This document shows, one piece after another, positions 44,571 to 53,401 of a DNA stretch of 64,000 nt. The translations under genes were made by a program, and so were the position numbers. Location of the stretch: assembly GCA_017307165.1 (NCBI GenBank), contig JAFKGK010000003.1, positions 558,001 through 622,000 on the forward strand, given 5' to 3'. The first letter of the stretch is position 1; every line of letters starts with the position of its first letter. The DNA is from Candidatus Melainabacteria bacterium (lineage in GTDB: Bacteria; Cyanobacteriota; Vampirovibrionia; Obscuribacterales; Obscuribacteraceae). A model generated the notes under the pieces. It searched no databases. It saw nothing but the letters and a program-made list of their open reading frames with translations, and was not told the origin of the DNA.

Positions 44571-45949
44571 TTAAGCTGTGCCCTGAGGAAGAAGTTAACT
44601 ATTGTAAGGTATATGGTCATGGTGCTGACATCCAGAATGCTGGTTATAAATGGACCGGATGCATGGGCTGGATCGACGCCAAACTTTTTAAAGAGTATGG
44701 GCATCAGAGAGCCGATCAAGACTCCTACGGTCATCGTGATAAAAAGCGAAGCTCCGACTACCAGGCAGAGATCGAGATTGCTGGAATGCAGGATCAGGCT
44801 GACAAGATAAGTGGCGAATCCACAAAATATGCCCAGCATCATGCCGACTTTGATCTCGTGCCAGATATTACGCAAGGCACCACGCAAAGATACTTGCGAT
44901 TTGTTGGCTGTTCCCTGGATAACAATACAGGTGCTCTGAGTCGCCACTGAGCCTGTCACTCCGGAAAGCAGAGGCATAAATGCTGCAGCCTGCACCATCT
45001 TTTGAAAGACCAGATCAAAGTGATTGATGACGGATGCCGATCCACTCTCGATTGCCAGCGTTACGAGCAACCAGGGTAGACGAGCTGCAAAAGCCCTTTT
45101 GACGTTGTATGTCAATTGATCCTGGTTGTCAGAGCTGGTGCCCGTGATACCACTCGATTGGTAGATGTCCTCGATGGCTTCTTCTTTTAGGACGTCGATG
45201 ACATCATCGGCGGTGATAATACCCAAAAGCACCTTGTCTCGATCCGTGACTGGCAGAGTCATCAAATCGTATCGACTTAGTTTCTCAGCTGCTTCTTCTT
45301 GGTCTACGTCGGCTTCGACAAAGACTACATCCGGGTCCATGATGGCCGTGATAGGGACTTCTGGAGGCGCAGTCAACAACTCTCTCAAGGATACTCTGCC
45401 TACCAGTCGATCTTTTTCATCCACTACATAGACATCATAGATTTCTTCTTCGATGTCTTCGTATTTTTCTCTTAGATCTACCAATGCTTCCGCGACTGAC
45501 ATGCGCGCAAGCAAGGCCAGATAGTCGGTGGACATGATGCCACCGGCAGTATCGTCTTTAAACGCCATCAGCTGTGAGAGGTCTTCTTTTGCCTCTGCAT
45601 CAGCGACTTGATTGATAATCGCTCGTGCTTTATCCTGCGGCAATTCGGCTAAGAGGTCTACAGCATCGTCTGGAGACATATTAGAAACGAGAGCGACAAT
45701 GGAGATATCGCCGAGATCTCGCAGCAATTCGTTTTGCACTTCGGGCTCTAGTTCGGCTAATAGACCAGAAGCATTGTCTAAATCGAGCAGTCTAAAACAT
45801 GTAATACGATGGGTTGGTGACAGATCATTGAGGCATTCGGCAAGGTCGGCCGGATATTGGTCGTTTAAAAGCAGGCGCAGCCTTTGGCGATCACCTTGTT
45901 CGACCAGATCGGAAATGTATTCGGGTGCTAGCAGTTGCTTTTCGGTCAT
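44567..45949 (-). CDS. mgtE: MgtE-type magnesium transporter
   Basis: A 460-residue Mg2+ channel. The order is normal: an N-terminal superhelical domain (residues about 15-130; LAELEPEVQNELLRDL, MSPDDAVDLLAELP), two CBS domains (about 135-255; DDTAGGIMSTDYLAL, LLGIITADDVIDVL) that sense Mg2+, and a five-helix membrane domain (about 285-460; PLLSGVTGSVATQSTCIVI). The stop/start overlap with the carboxyltransferase is an ATGA. The connection between the two is not obvious. Confidence 0.94.
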   Translation of the reverse strand: MTEKQLLAPEYISDLVEQGDRQRLRLLLNDQYPADLAECLNDLSPTHRITCFRLLDLDNASGLLAELEPEVQNELLRDLGDISIVALVSNMSPDDAVDLLAELPQDKARAIINQVADAEAKEDLSQLMAFKDDTAGGIMSTDYLALLARMSVAEALVDLREKYEDIEEEIYDVYVVDEKDRLVGRVSLRELLTAPPEVPITAIMDPDVVFVEADVDQEEAAEKLSRYDLMTLPVTDRDKVLLGIITADDVIDVLKEEAIEDIYQSSGITGTSSDNQDQLTYNVKRAFAARLPWLLVTLAIESGSASVINHFDLVFQKMVQAAAFMPLLSGVTGSVATQSTCIVIQGTANKSQVSLRGALRNIWHEIKVGMMLGIFCGFATYLVSLILHSSNLDLCLVVGASLFITMTVGVLIGSLMPILFKKFGVDPAHASGPFITSILDVSTMTIYLTIVNFFLRAQLK

Positions 45950-45995
45950 GACGATCTAAGGGTTGAAACATGTTAACCCTACCACGTAATGAACT

Positions 45996-46940
45996 CTAGT
46001 CGTCCAGATAGCCTGCCAGCTTGGATGACCAGTTGGGTTGCCTGAGCTTGCGAAAAGCCTTGTGCTCGATTTGTCTGACCCGTTCTCTAGTGATGTTAAA
46101 GAGCTTGCCGACCTCTTCGAGTGTTCTCTGACGGCCATCCTCCAGACCATAGCGCAAGTGCATTATGTCTCTCTCACGCGGTGTCAGCTGGCTCAGCATG
46201 CGCCCCAGATCTTGTCGCATGAGTTCTTCGGCGGTGGTTGCTTCTGGGCGATCGGACTCGTCGTCTTCGATTAGATCGCCAATATAAGTCTCATCATCTC
46301 GATTGAGGGGTGTCTCCATGGATACGGGCTCTCGATCGGCCTGCTGGATCTCCTGCACCTTGTTGATCGTTATGTCCATCGCAGCCGAAAGCTCTTGTTC
46401 TGTTGGCTTGCGGCCCAGGTCTTGAGAGAGTTTAGAATTGGTCTTTTTTAGCTTGTTGATGGACTCGACCATATGCACAGGGACACGGATGGTGCGTGAT
46501 TTGTCGGCTAGCCCTCGACTTATGGCTTGCCTGATCCACCAGGTTGCATAGGTCGAAAACTTGAAGCCCTTGGTATGGTCAAACTTTTCGGCGGCGCGTA
46601 TCAGTCCTAGATTGCCCTCTTGAATGAGATCCTGGAACGGCAAGCCGCGATTGAGGTATTTTTTTGCTATCGATATAACGAGACGGAGATTGGCCTGAAT
46701 CAGCTTTTTTTTGGCCTGGGCATCGCCTTTGGCAATGAGCCTGGCAAGCTCGATCTCTTCGTCGGGCTTGATCATTTTGACCCGACCGATCTCGCGCAGA
46801 TATAGTCTCACCGAATCTTCGGTAAACCCTGATGATTCGCGGACTTCTTCTTCGGTAGTCTCGGTGGCAGGGTCATCTTCTGCACCAAAAACTTCGGACC
46901 AGTCGTCCGATAATTCGTCTGATGTAACACGGGAAGCCAA
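45996..46940 (-). CDS. rpoD: Principal-type RNA polymerase sigma factor (SigA/RpoD family)
   Basis: A 314-residue sigma-70 protein with region 1.2 (DSVRLYLREIGRVKMIKPDEEIELA), complete region 2 (NLRLVISIAKKYLNRGLPFQDLIQEGN, KGFKFSTYATWWIRQAI), region 3 and region 4 (LTPRERDIMHLRYGLEDG, TRERVRQIEHKAFRKLR). Region 1.1 is replaced by an acidic stretch of about 40 residues. The core is so conserved that it should recognise standard -35/-10 promoters, either as the vegetative factor or as a close group 2 paralogue. The length fits cyanobacterial-type sigma factors. Confidence 0.93.
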   Translation of the reverse strand: MASRVTSDELSDDWSEVFGAEDDPATETTEEEVRESSGFTEDSVRLYLREIGRVKMIKPDEEIELARLIAKGDAQAKKKLIQANLRLVISIAKKYLNRGLPFQDLIQEGNLGLIRAAEKFDHTKGFKFSTYATWWIRQAISRGLADKSRTIRVPVHMVESINKLKKTNSKLSQDLGRKPTEQELSAAMDITINKVQEIQQADREPVSMETPLNRDDETYIGDLIEDDESDRPEATTAEELMRQDLGRMLSQLTPRERDIMHLRYGLEDGRQRTLEEVGKLFNITRERVRQIEHKAFRKLRQPNWSSKLAGYLDD

Positions 46941-47136
46941 GTCTGTTATCCTTCCAAAAACCCACTGCTTGGTATTTACCCAATTTCATCATCGCTATAA
47001 GCAGGCATCGCATCATTAAGTTTTGTAAATAGGTCCTCAGTTATTTATTCACGGCTGTCTTGCGGGAATAGTTTCTTATGGATCTGTATCCTATAGATAA
47101 CGATTTGCTCAATACACAAGGATGCTCTATTAAAAA

Positions 47137-48456
47137 ATGATCGAAGGCAATTTGTCCGATGCCAGTTTGCCAGGACTGCTGCAATTTTTAGCAACCGAGT
47201 CTGACAAGACATACAAACTCAGGCTGTCCAATGGTTTCGAAAAGGGCGATATCTTTATCAACGAAGGCGAGATCCTGTCTGCCAATTTTGGTTTGCTGGA
47301 GGGCAACGACGCACTAGCGGAGCTCCTATTTTGGCGCGAAGGAGCGTTTTCTGTCGAAAAGCTGGCGTCCAGGTTTAAGGCTACTATCAATGCCAATCTC
47401 AGCATCAAGCTCAAACAGGACAATAGTTTTGCCGATCAGATCTTGTTCTTGCAGGAGTCTCTGGTAGGCCTCAATACAGAGATCGTTTCTTCTTCTACCT
47501 TTGGTACGCAGGAATGGCAGGAAGCTCTGAGCAAGCAACCTTTGTATAAAGAAGAGTTTGCTGTCCTGGGTTGGCTTTCCGATGGGCGGACAATGCGTCA
47601 GGCCATGCGCGAATTTAATTTTGATGTGGTGGCAGCTGCGAGTGTGCTATTTCGGCTTTTGATCACCGGATCTGTCGAAGTGCTCAAGCCATCAATGAAA
47701 TTTGCCACCGAAGACAATCTTGAGATAGTTAGTGCGGTGGATCTGGAGGCTGTATCCAATTTTGATCCTCCACAGATAGAGCCAGTGGCCGCACGCGCGG
47801 CCGCTGTCACTCAAGAAAAATTGCCAGCCATGGAGCTTAAGATCACGGCTGCTGCTGCTGCTGCCGCGCACGCCCAGGCCCAGGCATCTAAAGAGGTCGA
47901 AACCTCTGATTCATTACCAGCCTTACCTTCATTGCCTGACACTCAAGAAGATGTAGATAATGAGAAAAAGCTTTTTGATATGCGCCGCACCGATCCTTTG
48001 CCTCTGGTGGCAATCGATATAGAAAGGCTTTTTCAAACGACATTCAAAGTATCTCCATTTGGTCAGTTGGCCCTCAACAATGAGGCTCTCGATGCTGATT
48101 TGCGAGCTCTACTTGGTGACTACAAAATTGGCAAGACTTTGATAACGGCTGCCTTTGCAGATGGACGCGTGCCTGGTCAGTCTTTGCATTCGACAAAGTA
48201 TCTACTAGAAAGAGGCCATATCGATCCCCCTGATCAAGTCATCTCCTTGACGGCTGATTTATTGCTAGGACGCATCGAACTCGAACAGTATCTCTTGCAG
48301 AGAAGGCGCATATCTGGCGACGAATTGCGTGACCTGCAGACCTTTGCCAGGCAAAAGGGGATCAAGCTCTCCGAGCTGTTGGTCAAGATGGGATTTATGA
48401 CTCAATCGGATTGGGATCGCTTGCAAAAAGAGAAAGAATTGTTTGCACCTCGCTAG
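47137..48456 (+). CDS. DUF4388 (PATAN) protein, N-terminal domain type
   Basis: A 439-residue cytosolic protein. Residues 1-100 form a clear DUF4388 domain (IEGNLSDASLPGLLQFLATES, GDIFINEGEILSANFG, LLFWREGAFSVE). Residues 100-190 contain a second helical domain (VLGWLSDGRTMRQAMREFNFD), and a low-complexity Ala/Glu region follows. The C-terminal 100 residues (VISLTADLLLGRIELEQYLLQRRRISGDEL, KLSELLVKMGFMTQSDWDRL) resemble the small helical domain at the N terminus of GspE/PilB ATPases, as also seen in the 33.8-kb protein. It is divergent from rpoD. Confidence 0.82.
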   Translation: MIEGNLSDASLPGLLQFLATESDKTYKLRLSNGFEKGDIFINEGEILSANFGLLEGNDALAELLFWREGAFSVEKLASRFKATINANLSIKLKQDNSFADQILFLQESLVGLNTEIVSSSTFGTQEWQEALSKQPLYKEEFAVLGWLSDGRTMRQAMREFNFDVVAAASVLFRLLITGSVEVLKPSMKFATEDNLEIVSAVDLEAVSNFDPPQIEPVAARAAAVTQEKLPAMELKITAAAAAAAHAQAQASKEVETSDSLPALPSLPDTQEDVDNEKKLFDMRRTDPLPLVAIDIERLFQTTFKVSPFGQLALNNEALDADLRALLGDYKIGKTLITAAFADGRVPGQSLHSTKYLLERGHIDPPDQVISLTADLLLGRIELEQYLLQRRRISGDELRDLQTFARQKGIKLSELLVKMGFMTQSDWDRLQKEKELFAPR

Positions 48457-48527
48457 ATTTCGAGATTTATTTTGCCGATTTTGGTTAAACTCAATCTTTC
48501 AGTATTGTTTTTAGAGAGGAATGTCAA

Positions 48528-48638
48528 GTGACAGCTAAGTACAACAAGCGCGAGAAGAAAGCTAGAAGACTGGCCAAAGAAAGCCGTAAGAGACAACGTG
48601 TCAAAGAAGCCATTGCCAAGGCAAATTCGGCTAAGTAA
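48528..48638 (+). CDS. Small Lys/Arg-rich basic protein (36 residues)
   Basis: GTG 48528 lies 7 bp after a strong AGAGAGGA ribosome binding site and opens a 36-codon frame ending at TAA 48636-48638. About 45% of the residues are Lys or Arg, with core KREKKARRLAKESRKRQR and an Ala/Lys tail. The composition suggests a nucleic-acid- or ribosome-binding peptide. It ends 21 bp before trpS and may be co-transcribed with it. A weak promoter candidate (TTGGTT, 16 bp, TATTGT) starts at 48481. I recognise no family; the ribosome binding site is the main support. Confidence 0.62.
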   Translation: MTAKYNKREKKARRLAKESRKRQRVKEAIAKANSAK

Positions 48639-48659
48639 GCAAGGATCTCAATAAAGCAT

Positions 48660-49694
48660 ATGGCAAGCAGCGACAAGCGAATCATGTCGGGTATGCGCCC
48701 GACAGGTAGACTTCATTTGGGGCACTATTTTGGTGCCCTCTCCAACTGGGTGCGCTTCCAATCCCAGTATGACTCCTATTTTTCTATTGTCGACTGGCAC
48801 GCCTTGACAACCAAATTTCAAAATACACGAGAAGTCCAGGGCCATATCTGGGAGATCGCTCTTGATTGGCTCTGCGTTGGTATCGATCCTGATGCTGCAA
48901 CTGTGTACGTTCAATCGGCGGTACCTGAGATTGCCGAGTTGCACCTGCTTATGTCGATGTTGACCCCTCACAATTGGGTCGAGCGTGAGCCGACGCTCAA
49001 AGACATGGTCAAGATGCTCGACTCGGACGAATCTGCCGCAAAAGAAAAGATCACTTATGGTCTGTTGGGCTACCCTGTTTTGATGACAGCCGACATCCTG
49101 ACTTTCAAGGGACAGTTGATACCAGTAGGCAAAGACCAGGAGTCGCACCTCGAATTTGCACGAGATGTGTGTCGCAGATTTAACAAGCTCTACGATGTCG
49201 ATTATTTTCCAGAACCCAAGCCCGAATTTACAGAGACTCCTTTGCTCAAAGGTATAGACGGTCAAAAGATGGGCAAGTCTTTTAATAACGACATAAAGAT
49301 CGCAGATACCGAATCCGATACCGAAAAAAAAGTCAAGCAAATGATCACCGATCGAACCAGGCTTGCCAAATCTGATCCTGGTCATACCGATCTATGTGAA
49401 ATACCCTGGCCAATGTACAAGGTCTTTGCCAAAGATCGTCCGGATTATCTGGCCCAGGTCAAAAACGAATGCGAAACACCGTTGATTGGCTGTGTTGATT
49501 GCAAAAAGCGTCTTGCAGGCGAAGTGAATGACTTTTTCCGACCTTTCAGAGAAAAGCGCGAATTGTTGGCGGCTGATCCTGATAGGGTGCGCAAAATCAT
49601 AGAGCATGGCAATAGCAAGGCGCGAAAGGTCGCGAAACAGACGCTCAGCGAAGTGCGCGACATAATGGGAATGGTTGACTGGAACAAAGATTGA
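48660..49694 (+). CDS. trpS: Tryptophanyl-tRNA synthetase
   Basis: Class I synthetase for tryptophan, 344 residues. MSGMRPTGRLHLGHYFGAL carries the HIGH-like motif and DGQKMGKSFNN the KMSKS-like motif. MLTPHNWVEREPTLKD and GYPVLMTADIL match the active-site helices. The start is ATG 48660, with AAGGATC upstream. The stop overlaps the next start by 4 bp. Confidence 0.95.
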   Translation: MASSDKRIMSGMRPTGRLHLGHYFGALSNWVRFQSQYDSYFSIVDWHALTTKFQNTREVQGHIWEIALDWLCVGIDPDAATVYVQSAVPEIAELHLLMSMLTPHNWVEREPTLKDMVKMLDSDESAAKEKITYGLLGYPVLMTADILTFKGQLIPVGKDQESHLEFARDVCRRFNKLYDVDYFPEPKPEFTETPLLKGIDGQKMGKSFNNDIKIADTESDTEKKVKQMITDRTRLAKSDPGHTDLCEIPWPMYKVFAKDRPDYLAQVKNECETPLIGCVDCKKRLAGEVNDFFRPFREKRELLAADPDRVRKIIEHGNSKARKVAKQTLSEVRDIMGMVDWNKD

Positions 49695-50959
49695 TGGCCA
49701 GGGCAGGCCTCATCATCGTCTGTATGCTGGCGGTCTCTTTGGGCGTCAGCATTACTCTGTCTTGGATCTTTTTGATCGCTCTAGGGCTGTGGATCCTCGT
49801 CCGTTGCCTATCAGATAGAGAGCCAAGAATGTTGATCGGCTTTTTGGGTGCGCTATCAAAGGCACCTCTCACCATACCTCTACTCATTTACTGTCTGGTG
49901 CTTTTTATCTCCGGATATGTCAACGCGCTTGGAGATGGTGGAGCCACTGCGAGTAGTGCTTTAAAAGAAGGGCTAGCTGCTCTTGCTTCTGCTAGGGGCT
50001 TTCTCATATATCTGGCTGTTTTTGCCTATTTTCACATTGCAAGTGACAAAGACAAGCGATATGTGGTCTCGACTTTTCTATACCTGGGTGCCATTTCCGG
50101 AGTTTTTGCCTGCATACAGCAAGTCTTCAATTTTCATCCATTTACCTATCCTTATCTCCAGGCCACTGGGTTTCTAAATGCACCTATGCCCTATGCTGGC
50201 TTGACCCAGATTGCCACTTTTATCTCATTAGCCTTTTGGCTTGATTGTCAAAAGCATGCAGCCGAATATTGCCTGCCGTGGGGCTTAAAAAGGCGGGGGC
50301 TTTTGTTGGCGGTCACTGTTTGCAATATCTTGGGTTTGCTGTTTGCTAGTGAGAGGAGTGCGTGGCTGGGAGCAATTATTGCCAGCTTGATTTACTTTGC
50401 GACGCGTTCAATCAAGCAGTTTGGCATGGCAGTGCTATCAGGGGCGGTGGCGCTGGTGCTCGCCTATCAATGCGTGCCTGTGGTCAAGACTCGCCTTGAG
50501 CCTTTGATCTCTGGTCAAAAAGATGTTGGTGTCAACGATAGACTGAAAATCTGGCAAGTGGCCATGCAAAAATTTGAGCAAAAACCTTTGCTTGGTCAGG
50601 GGCCGAGGAGATTTCCTCGACTCGATTTGCCCGAATCCATCGTACCAGGCCACTCTACTGATATCAATCATGGACATAGCAACTATATGCATATCCTGGC
50701 CACTACTGGGCTGATTGGCATAACAGCATATCTTTATCTGCTAGCTCAATCTTTGTATCTTGCCTTTAGATCCTGGCGAGACGGCCCGCGCTATTTGCAG
50801 TCGACCTTAGGTCAGGGCATGCTGTTTGCTCTGGTATCTCTTGCGGTGGCAGGTATTTTTGAATACAACTTTGGCTCTGCTCAGGTGAGGCTGATCCAGT
50901 GGTTTTGGCTGGCAATGCTGATCAAACCGAGCTCTGCGGCAAGTCGTCAAGAAAAATAG
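49691..50959 (+). CDS. O-antigen ligase-like polytopic membrane protein
   Basis: A 422-residue protein with about ten to twelve hydrophobic segments and the Wzy/WaaL family pattern: a conserved SERSAWLGAIIA block after the middle helices, and a large external loop with QKDVGVNDRLKIWQVAMQKFEQKPLLGQGPRRF and HGHSNYMHILATTGLIG. Such proteins join glycans to lipid carriers, lipid A core or proteins. The donor and acceptor are unknown here. The ATGA overlap with trpS implies coupled translation. Confidence 0.85.
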   Translation: MMARAGLIIVCMLAVSLGVSITLSWIFLIALGLWILVRCLSDREPRMLIGFLGALSKAPLTIPLLIYCLVLFISGYVNALGDGGATASSALKEGLAALASARGFLIYLAVFAYFHIASDKDKRYVVSTFLYLGAISGVFACIQQVFNFHPFTYPYLQATGFLNAPMPYAGLTQIATFISLAFWLDCQKHAAEYCLPWGLKRRGLLLAVTVCNILGLLFASERSAWLGAIIASLIYFATRSIKQFGMAVLSGAVALVLAYQCVPVVKTRLEPLISGQKDVGVNDRLKIWQVAMQKFEQKPLLGQGPRRFPRLDLPESIVPGHSTDINHGHSNYMHILATTGLIGITAYLYLLAQSLYLAFRSWRDGPRYLQSTLGQGMLFALVSLAVAGIFEYNFGSAQVRLIQWFWLAMLIKPSSAASRQEK

Positions 50960-51153
50960 TGCTCGGTAGCCAGATCGAGATCGCCTTGGATCGTGTTGGA
51001 ATAGGAGCTTGTGGCTTGGTGCTCGGCCAAAGCCTCGTTGATCTGTTCGAGAAGACGGCGATACAGCATTTTGTCTTCGGGAGTGGTGGCCTTGATCACC
51101 AGATCTTGCAATTCTGCAACTGTATATGGTGTGGGCGCCTTGAAGAATACCAT
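50947..51153 (-). CDS. Small hypothetical protein
   Basis: A 68-residue acidic, mainly helical frame (YTVAELQDLVIKATTPEDKMLYRRLLEQINEALAEH) preceded by GGGGA as ribosome binding site. It overlaps the end of the convergent ligase gene by 13 bp. No family was recognised. The amphipathic helices and the ribosome binding site favour it over the opposite-strand frame. Confidence 0.55.
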   Translation of the reverse strand: MVFFKAPTPYTVAELQDLVIKATTPEDKMLYRRLLEQINEALAEHQATSSYSNTIQGDLDLATEHYFS

Positions 51154-51254
51154 TGTATAGATCCCCTATGATTGCCGCTCTTGCAAAAGCGGTATCAAAC
51201 TTTGCTCATTATTCTTAACATGAATGGTGGCATTAGTCTACTCATCCACAAAAT

Positions 51255-52628
51255 TTAGACTTTGACTGTCAACCAGGCCTTGGAATGAAACCGCCAGGTG
51301 ACCAGAACGGCCTGGAGCAGTATGGAGGTGGTCATCGCCCACCAGACTCCTTCTGGACCCAGATGCAGTGCTATGGCCAAAAAATAGGCCAAAGGCAATC
51401 TGACCAGCCAGTTGGTGATGATCGTAAACCACATTGGAGACTTTGTGTCACCCGCCCCTTGTAATGCGCCTGTGAGCACCATGGCTAGTGCCAAAAATGG
51501 CTCTGCTAGACAATTGATGCGCAGGTAGCTCGTGGTATAGGCGATGGTGCCAATATCCGTACTCATTGACCGAGCCACCGGTCCAGCAAATGCAAATAAG
51601 CCAAATCCTAGTATCACCATCATGATGATACCGATATTGGTGACTCGCCAGCCAGCCTGTATCGCCCGGTCCGTCTCGTTAGCCCCCAGATTTTGGCCGA
51701 TGATCGAAGAAACAGCCAGGCTTAGGGCCATTAGAGGCATGTAAATGAGCGATTCGACTCTCATGCCGATTGTCCAGCTTGCCAGTGCCGCCACCGAATC
51801 TTGGCATTTGTCCAGGATAAAAAATACGACAAAGACCGAAAGAGTCCAGCCTAATCTTTGAAATGCTGATGGGAGACCGATCGCGCTGAGCCTGCGCAAA
51901 ATGTCTTTGTGTACTGGCCAGATCTGTCCTAAGCATGGCGCAAGGATCGATCGTCTGACAAGAAACAATGACAGTGTCGCTCCTATGAGAGCTGCAATCA
52001 AGCCAGCCCAGGCCATCCCGACGATGCCTAGACCTTTGACGGGCCACTGGTAGACGACAAGGAGGACGTCCAGAGTAATATTGATTGCTGTCATAGTTGA
52101 TACCACTATCAGTGGCTTCTTGCTGTCGCCTATAGCTCTAAAAAGAGCATTGGCAATGATCGAAACACTATAAGGGATCAAAACAAGACTGTAGGCGTTT
52201 AGATAGGTTCTGGCTGCTTCGAATACTTGCTGCGATCGGGTAAACAAACCAATCATATATTGAGCGCACAGGCCTGCTGTGCAGGACAAAATCAGACCCA
52301 TGATTACCGAAAAAGCAAAGGATTGGCCGGCTGCCAAAATCATTTCTTTTTGATCTCGAGCCCCAAAGGCTCGAGCTACTATGGCGGTCGTGCCGACACC
52401 CAGGGATAGGATAAATACCATGAACATAAAAATGATATGTTCGGCCAGGCCTACCGCTGCTTGATTGTGCGATCCGAGCAGGCTTGCCACTTTTACATCT
52501 GTCAGGCTTACCATAGAATTGGCGATCGTCGTCAGCAATAATGGCCAGCTCATGGTCCATATGGCATGCCAGAGATTGCCAGTGACCAGAGGCGTTTCGT
52601 TTATTTGTTTTGTAGTCTCGACGCTCAT
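51255..52628 (-). CDS. MATE-family efflux transporter
   Basis: A 457-residue membrane protein with about twelve hydrophobic segments in two repeated halves. The N terminus WPLLLTTIANSMVSLTDVKVASLLG and the GVGTTAIVARAFGARD loop, together with SLAVSSIIGQNLGANETDRA in the second half, are family signatures. MATE proteins export cationic drugs or metabolites against Na+ or H+. The substrate is unknown. It lies 7 bp downstream of the racemase-family gene on the minus strand. Confidence 0.92.
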   Translation of the reverse strand: MSVETTKQINETPLVTGNLWHAIWTMSWPLLLTTIANSMVSLTDVKVASLLGSHNQAAVGLAEHIIFMFMVFILSLGVGTTAIVARAFGARDQKEMILAAGQSFAFSVIMGLILSCTAGLCAQYMIGLFTRSQQVFEAARTYLNAYSLVLIPYSVSIIANALFRAIGDSKKPLIVVSTMTAINITLDVLLVVYQWPVKGLGIVGMAWAGLIAALIGATLSLFLVRRSILAPCLGQIWPVHKDILRRLSAIGLPSAFQRLGWTLSVFVVFFILDKCQDSVAALASWTIGMRVESLIYMPLMALSLAVSSIIGQNLGANETDRAIQAGWRVTNIGIIMMVILGFGLFAFAGPVARSMSTDIGTIAYTTSYLRINCLAEPFLALAMVLTGALQGAGDTKSPMWFTIITNWLVRLPLAYFLAIALHLGPEGVWWAMTTSILLQAVLVTWRFHSKAWLTVKV

Positions 52629-52635
52629 CCGAGCT

Positions 52636-53346
52636 TTAGTTTAAGCGATTGTAGGCAAAATCTAGAGCATATCTTGCTAATAAACGGGTCGAATCGAGTA
52701 TCGGCAAACCAAGGGAGGCCTGGTGGGCTGGAGGCAAGAGCAGAGGAAGTTCAGTGCAAGCCAAGACCACACCATCGCAACCACGTTTGGCCATGGCCTC
52801 GATAATTTCTACTAAATTGCCGCGAGAAGTATCATCTAGATGACCTTGCACCAATTCGTCAAAGATCATGCGATTGATCTCAATGCGATCGGCCTCCGAA
52901 GGGATCTGCCAGCTGATGCCCAGAGGATCAAATTTGCTCTGATAGACCGGGCCTTCCATAAGGTAATGCGTGCCCAGAACAGCAACCTTGTGCATTGCAA
53001 GTCTTTGCGCCTCTTGTGCTACAGCGTCTGCTATATGCAACCAGGGAATTGGGGATTCATCACGGATCAAGTTAAAGGCCTGATGCACTGTATTATCTGG
53101 GCAAATGATAAAGTCAGCTCCGCTTGCGGCTAACCTATTGCTGCTATCTATAAGTAGGTCTGCCACACCCTGCCACCCACCCTTGCCTTCCAGCACTTTC
53201 ATATAGTCGCCCAGTGCATGATTGTGGAGACTGATTTGAGGATGATGGTCGCGTCCCATCACTTTTTGCGCTTCTAGGGCAATGTTCTGATAAGCCAGAG
53301 CGGCGCCTTGATGCGTTACCGCAGCGATGCCTATATGCTTGATCAA
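52636..53346 (-). CDS. Aspartate/glutamate racemase-family protein
   Basis: A 236-residue member of the Asp/Glu racemase superfamily. The second catalytic Cys is present in VLACTELPLLL. At the first site the sequence reads CPDNTVH, with Asp directly before Asn-Thr where two-Cys racemases have Cys and YgeA-type enzymes have Thr, so true racemase activity is uncertain. It starts 55 bp after the preceding large unknown gene and is followed by a MATE exporter that could handle its product, which is only a guess. Confidence 0.83.
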   Translation of the reverse strand: MIKHIGIAAVTHQGAALAYQNIALEAQKVMGRDHHPQISLHNHALGDYMKVLEGKGGWQGVADLLIDSSNRLAASGADFIICPDNTVHQAFNLIRDESPIPWLHIADAVAQEAQRLAMHKVAVLGTHYLMEGPVYQSKFDPLGISWQIPSEADRIEINRMIFDELVQGHLDDTSRGNLVEIIEAMAKRGCDGVVLACTELPLLLPPAHQASLGLPILDSTRLLARYALDFAYNRLN

Positions 53347-53401
53347 TGGTTTTCCTTTTTAGATACCTATTTTATTTAGATTTCTATTTTACAGTCCCAT
53401 T

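Noticed and set aside
48648..49385. 245-codon minus-strand frame
   Set aside because: Antisense to trpS, whose HIGH and KMSKS-like motifs are clear.
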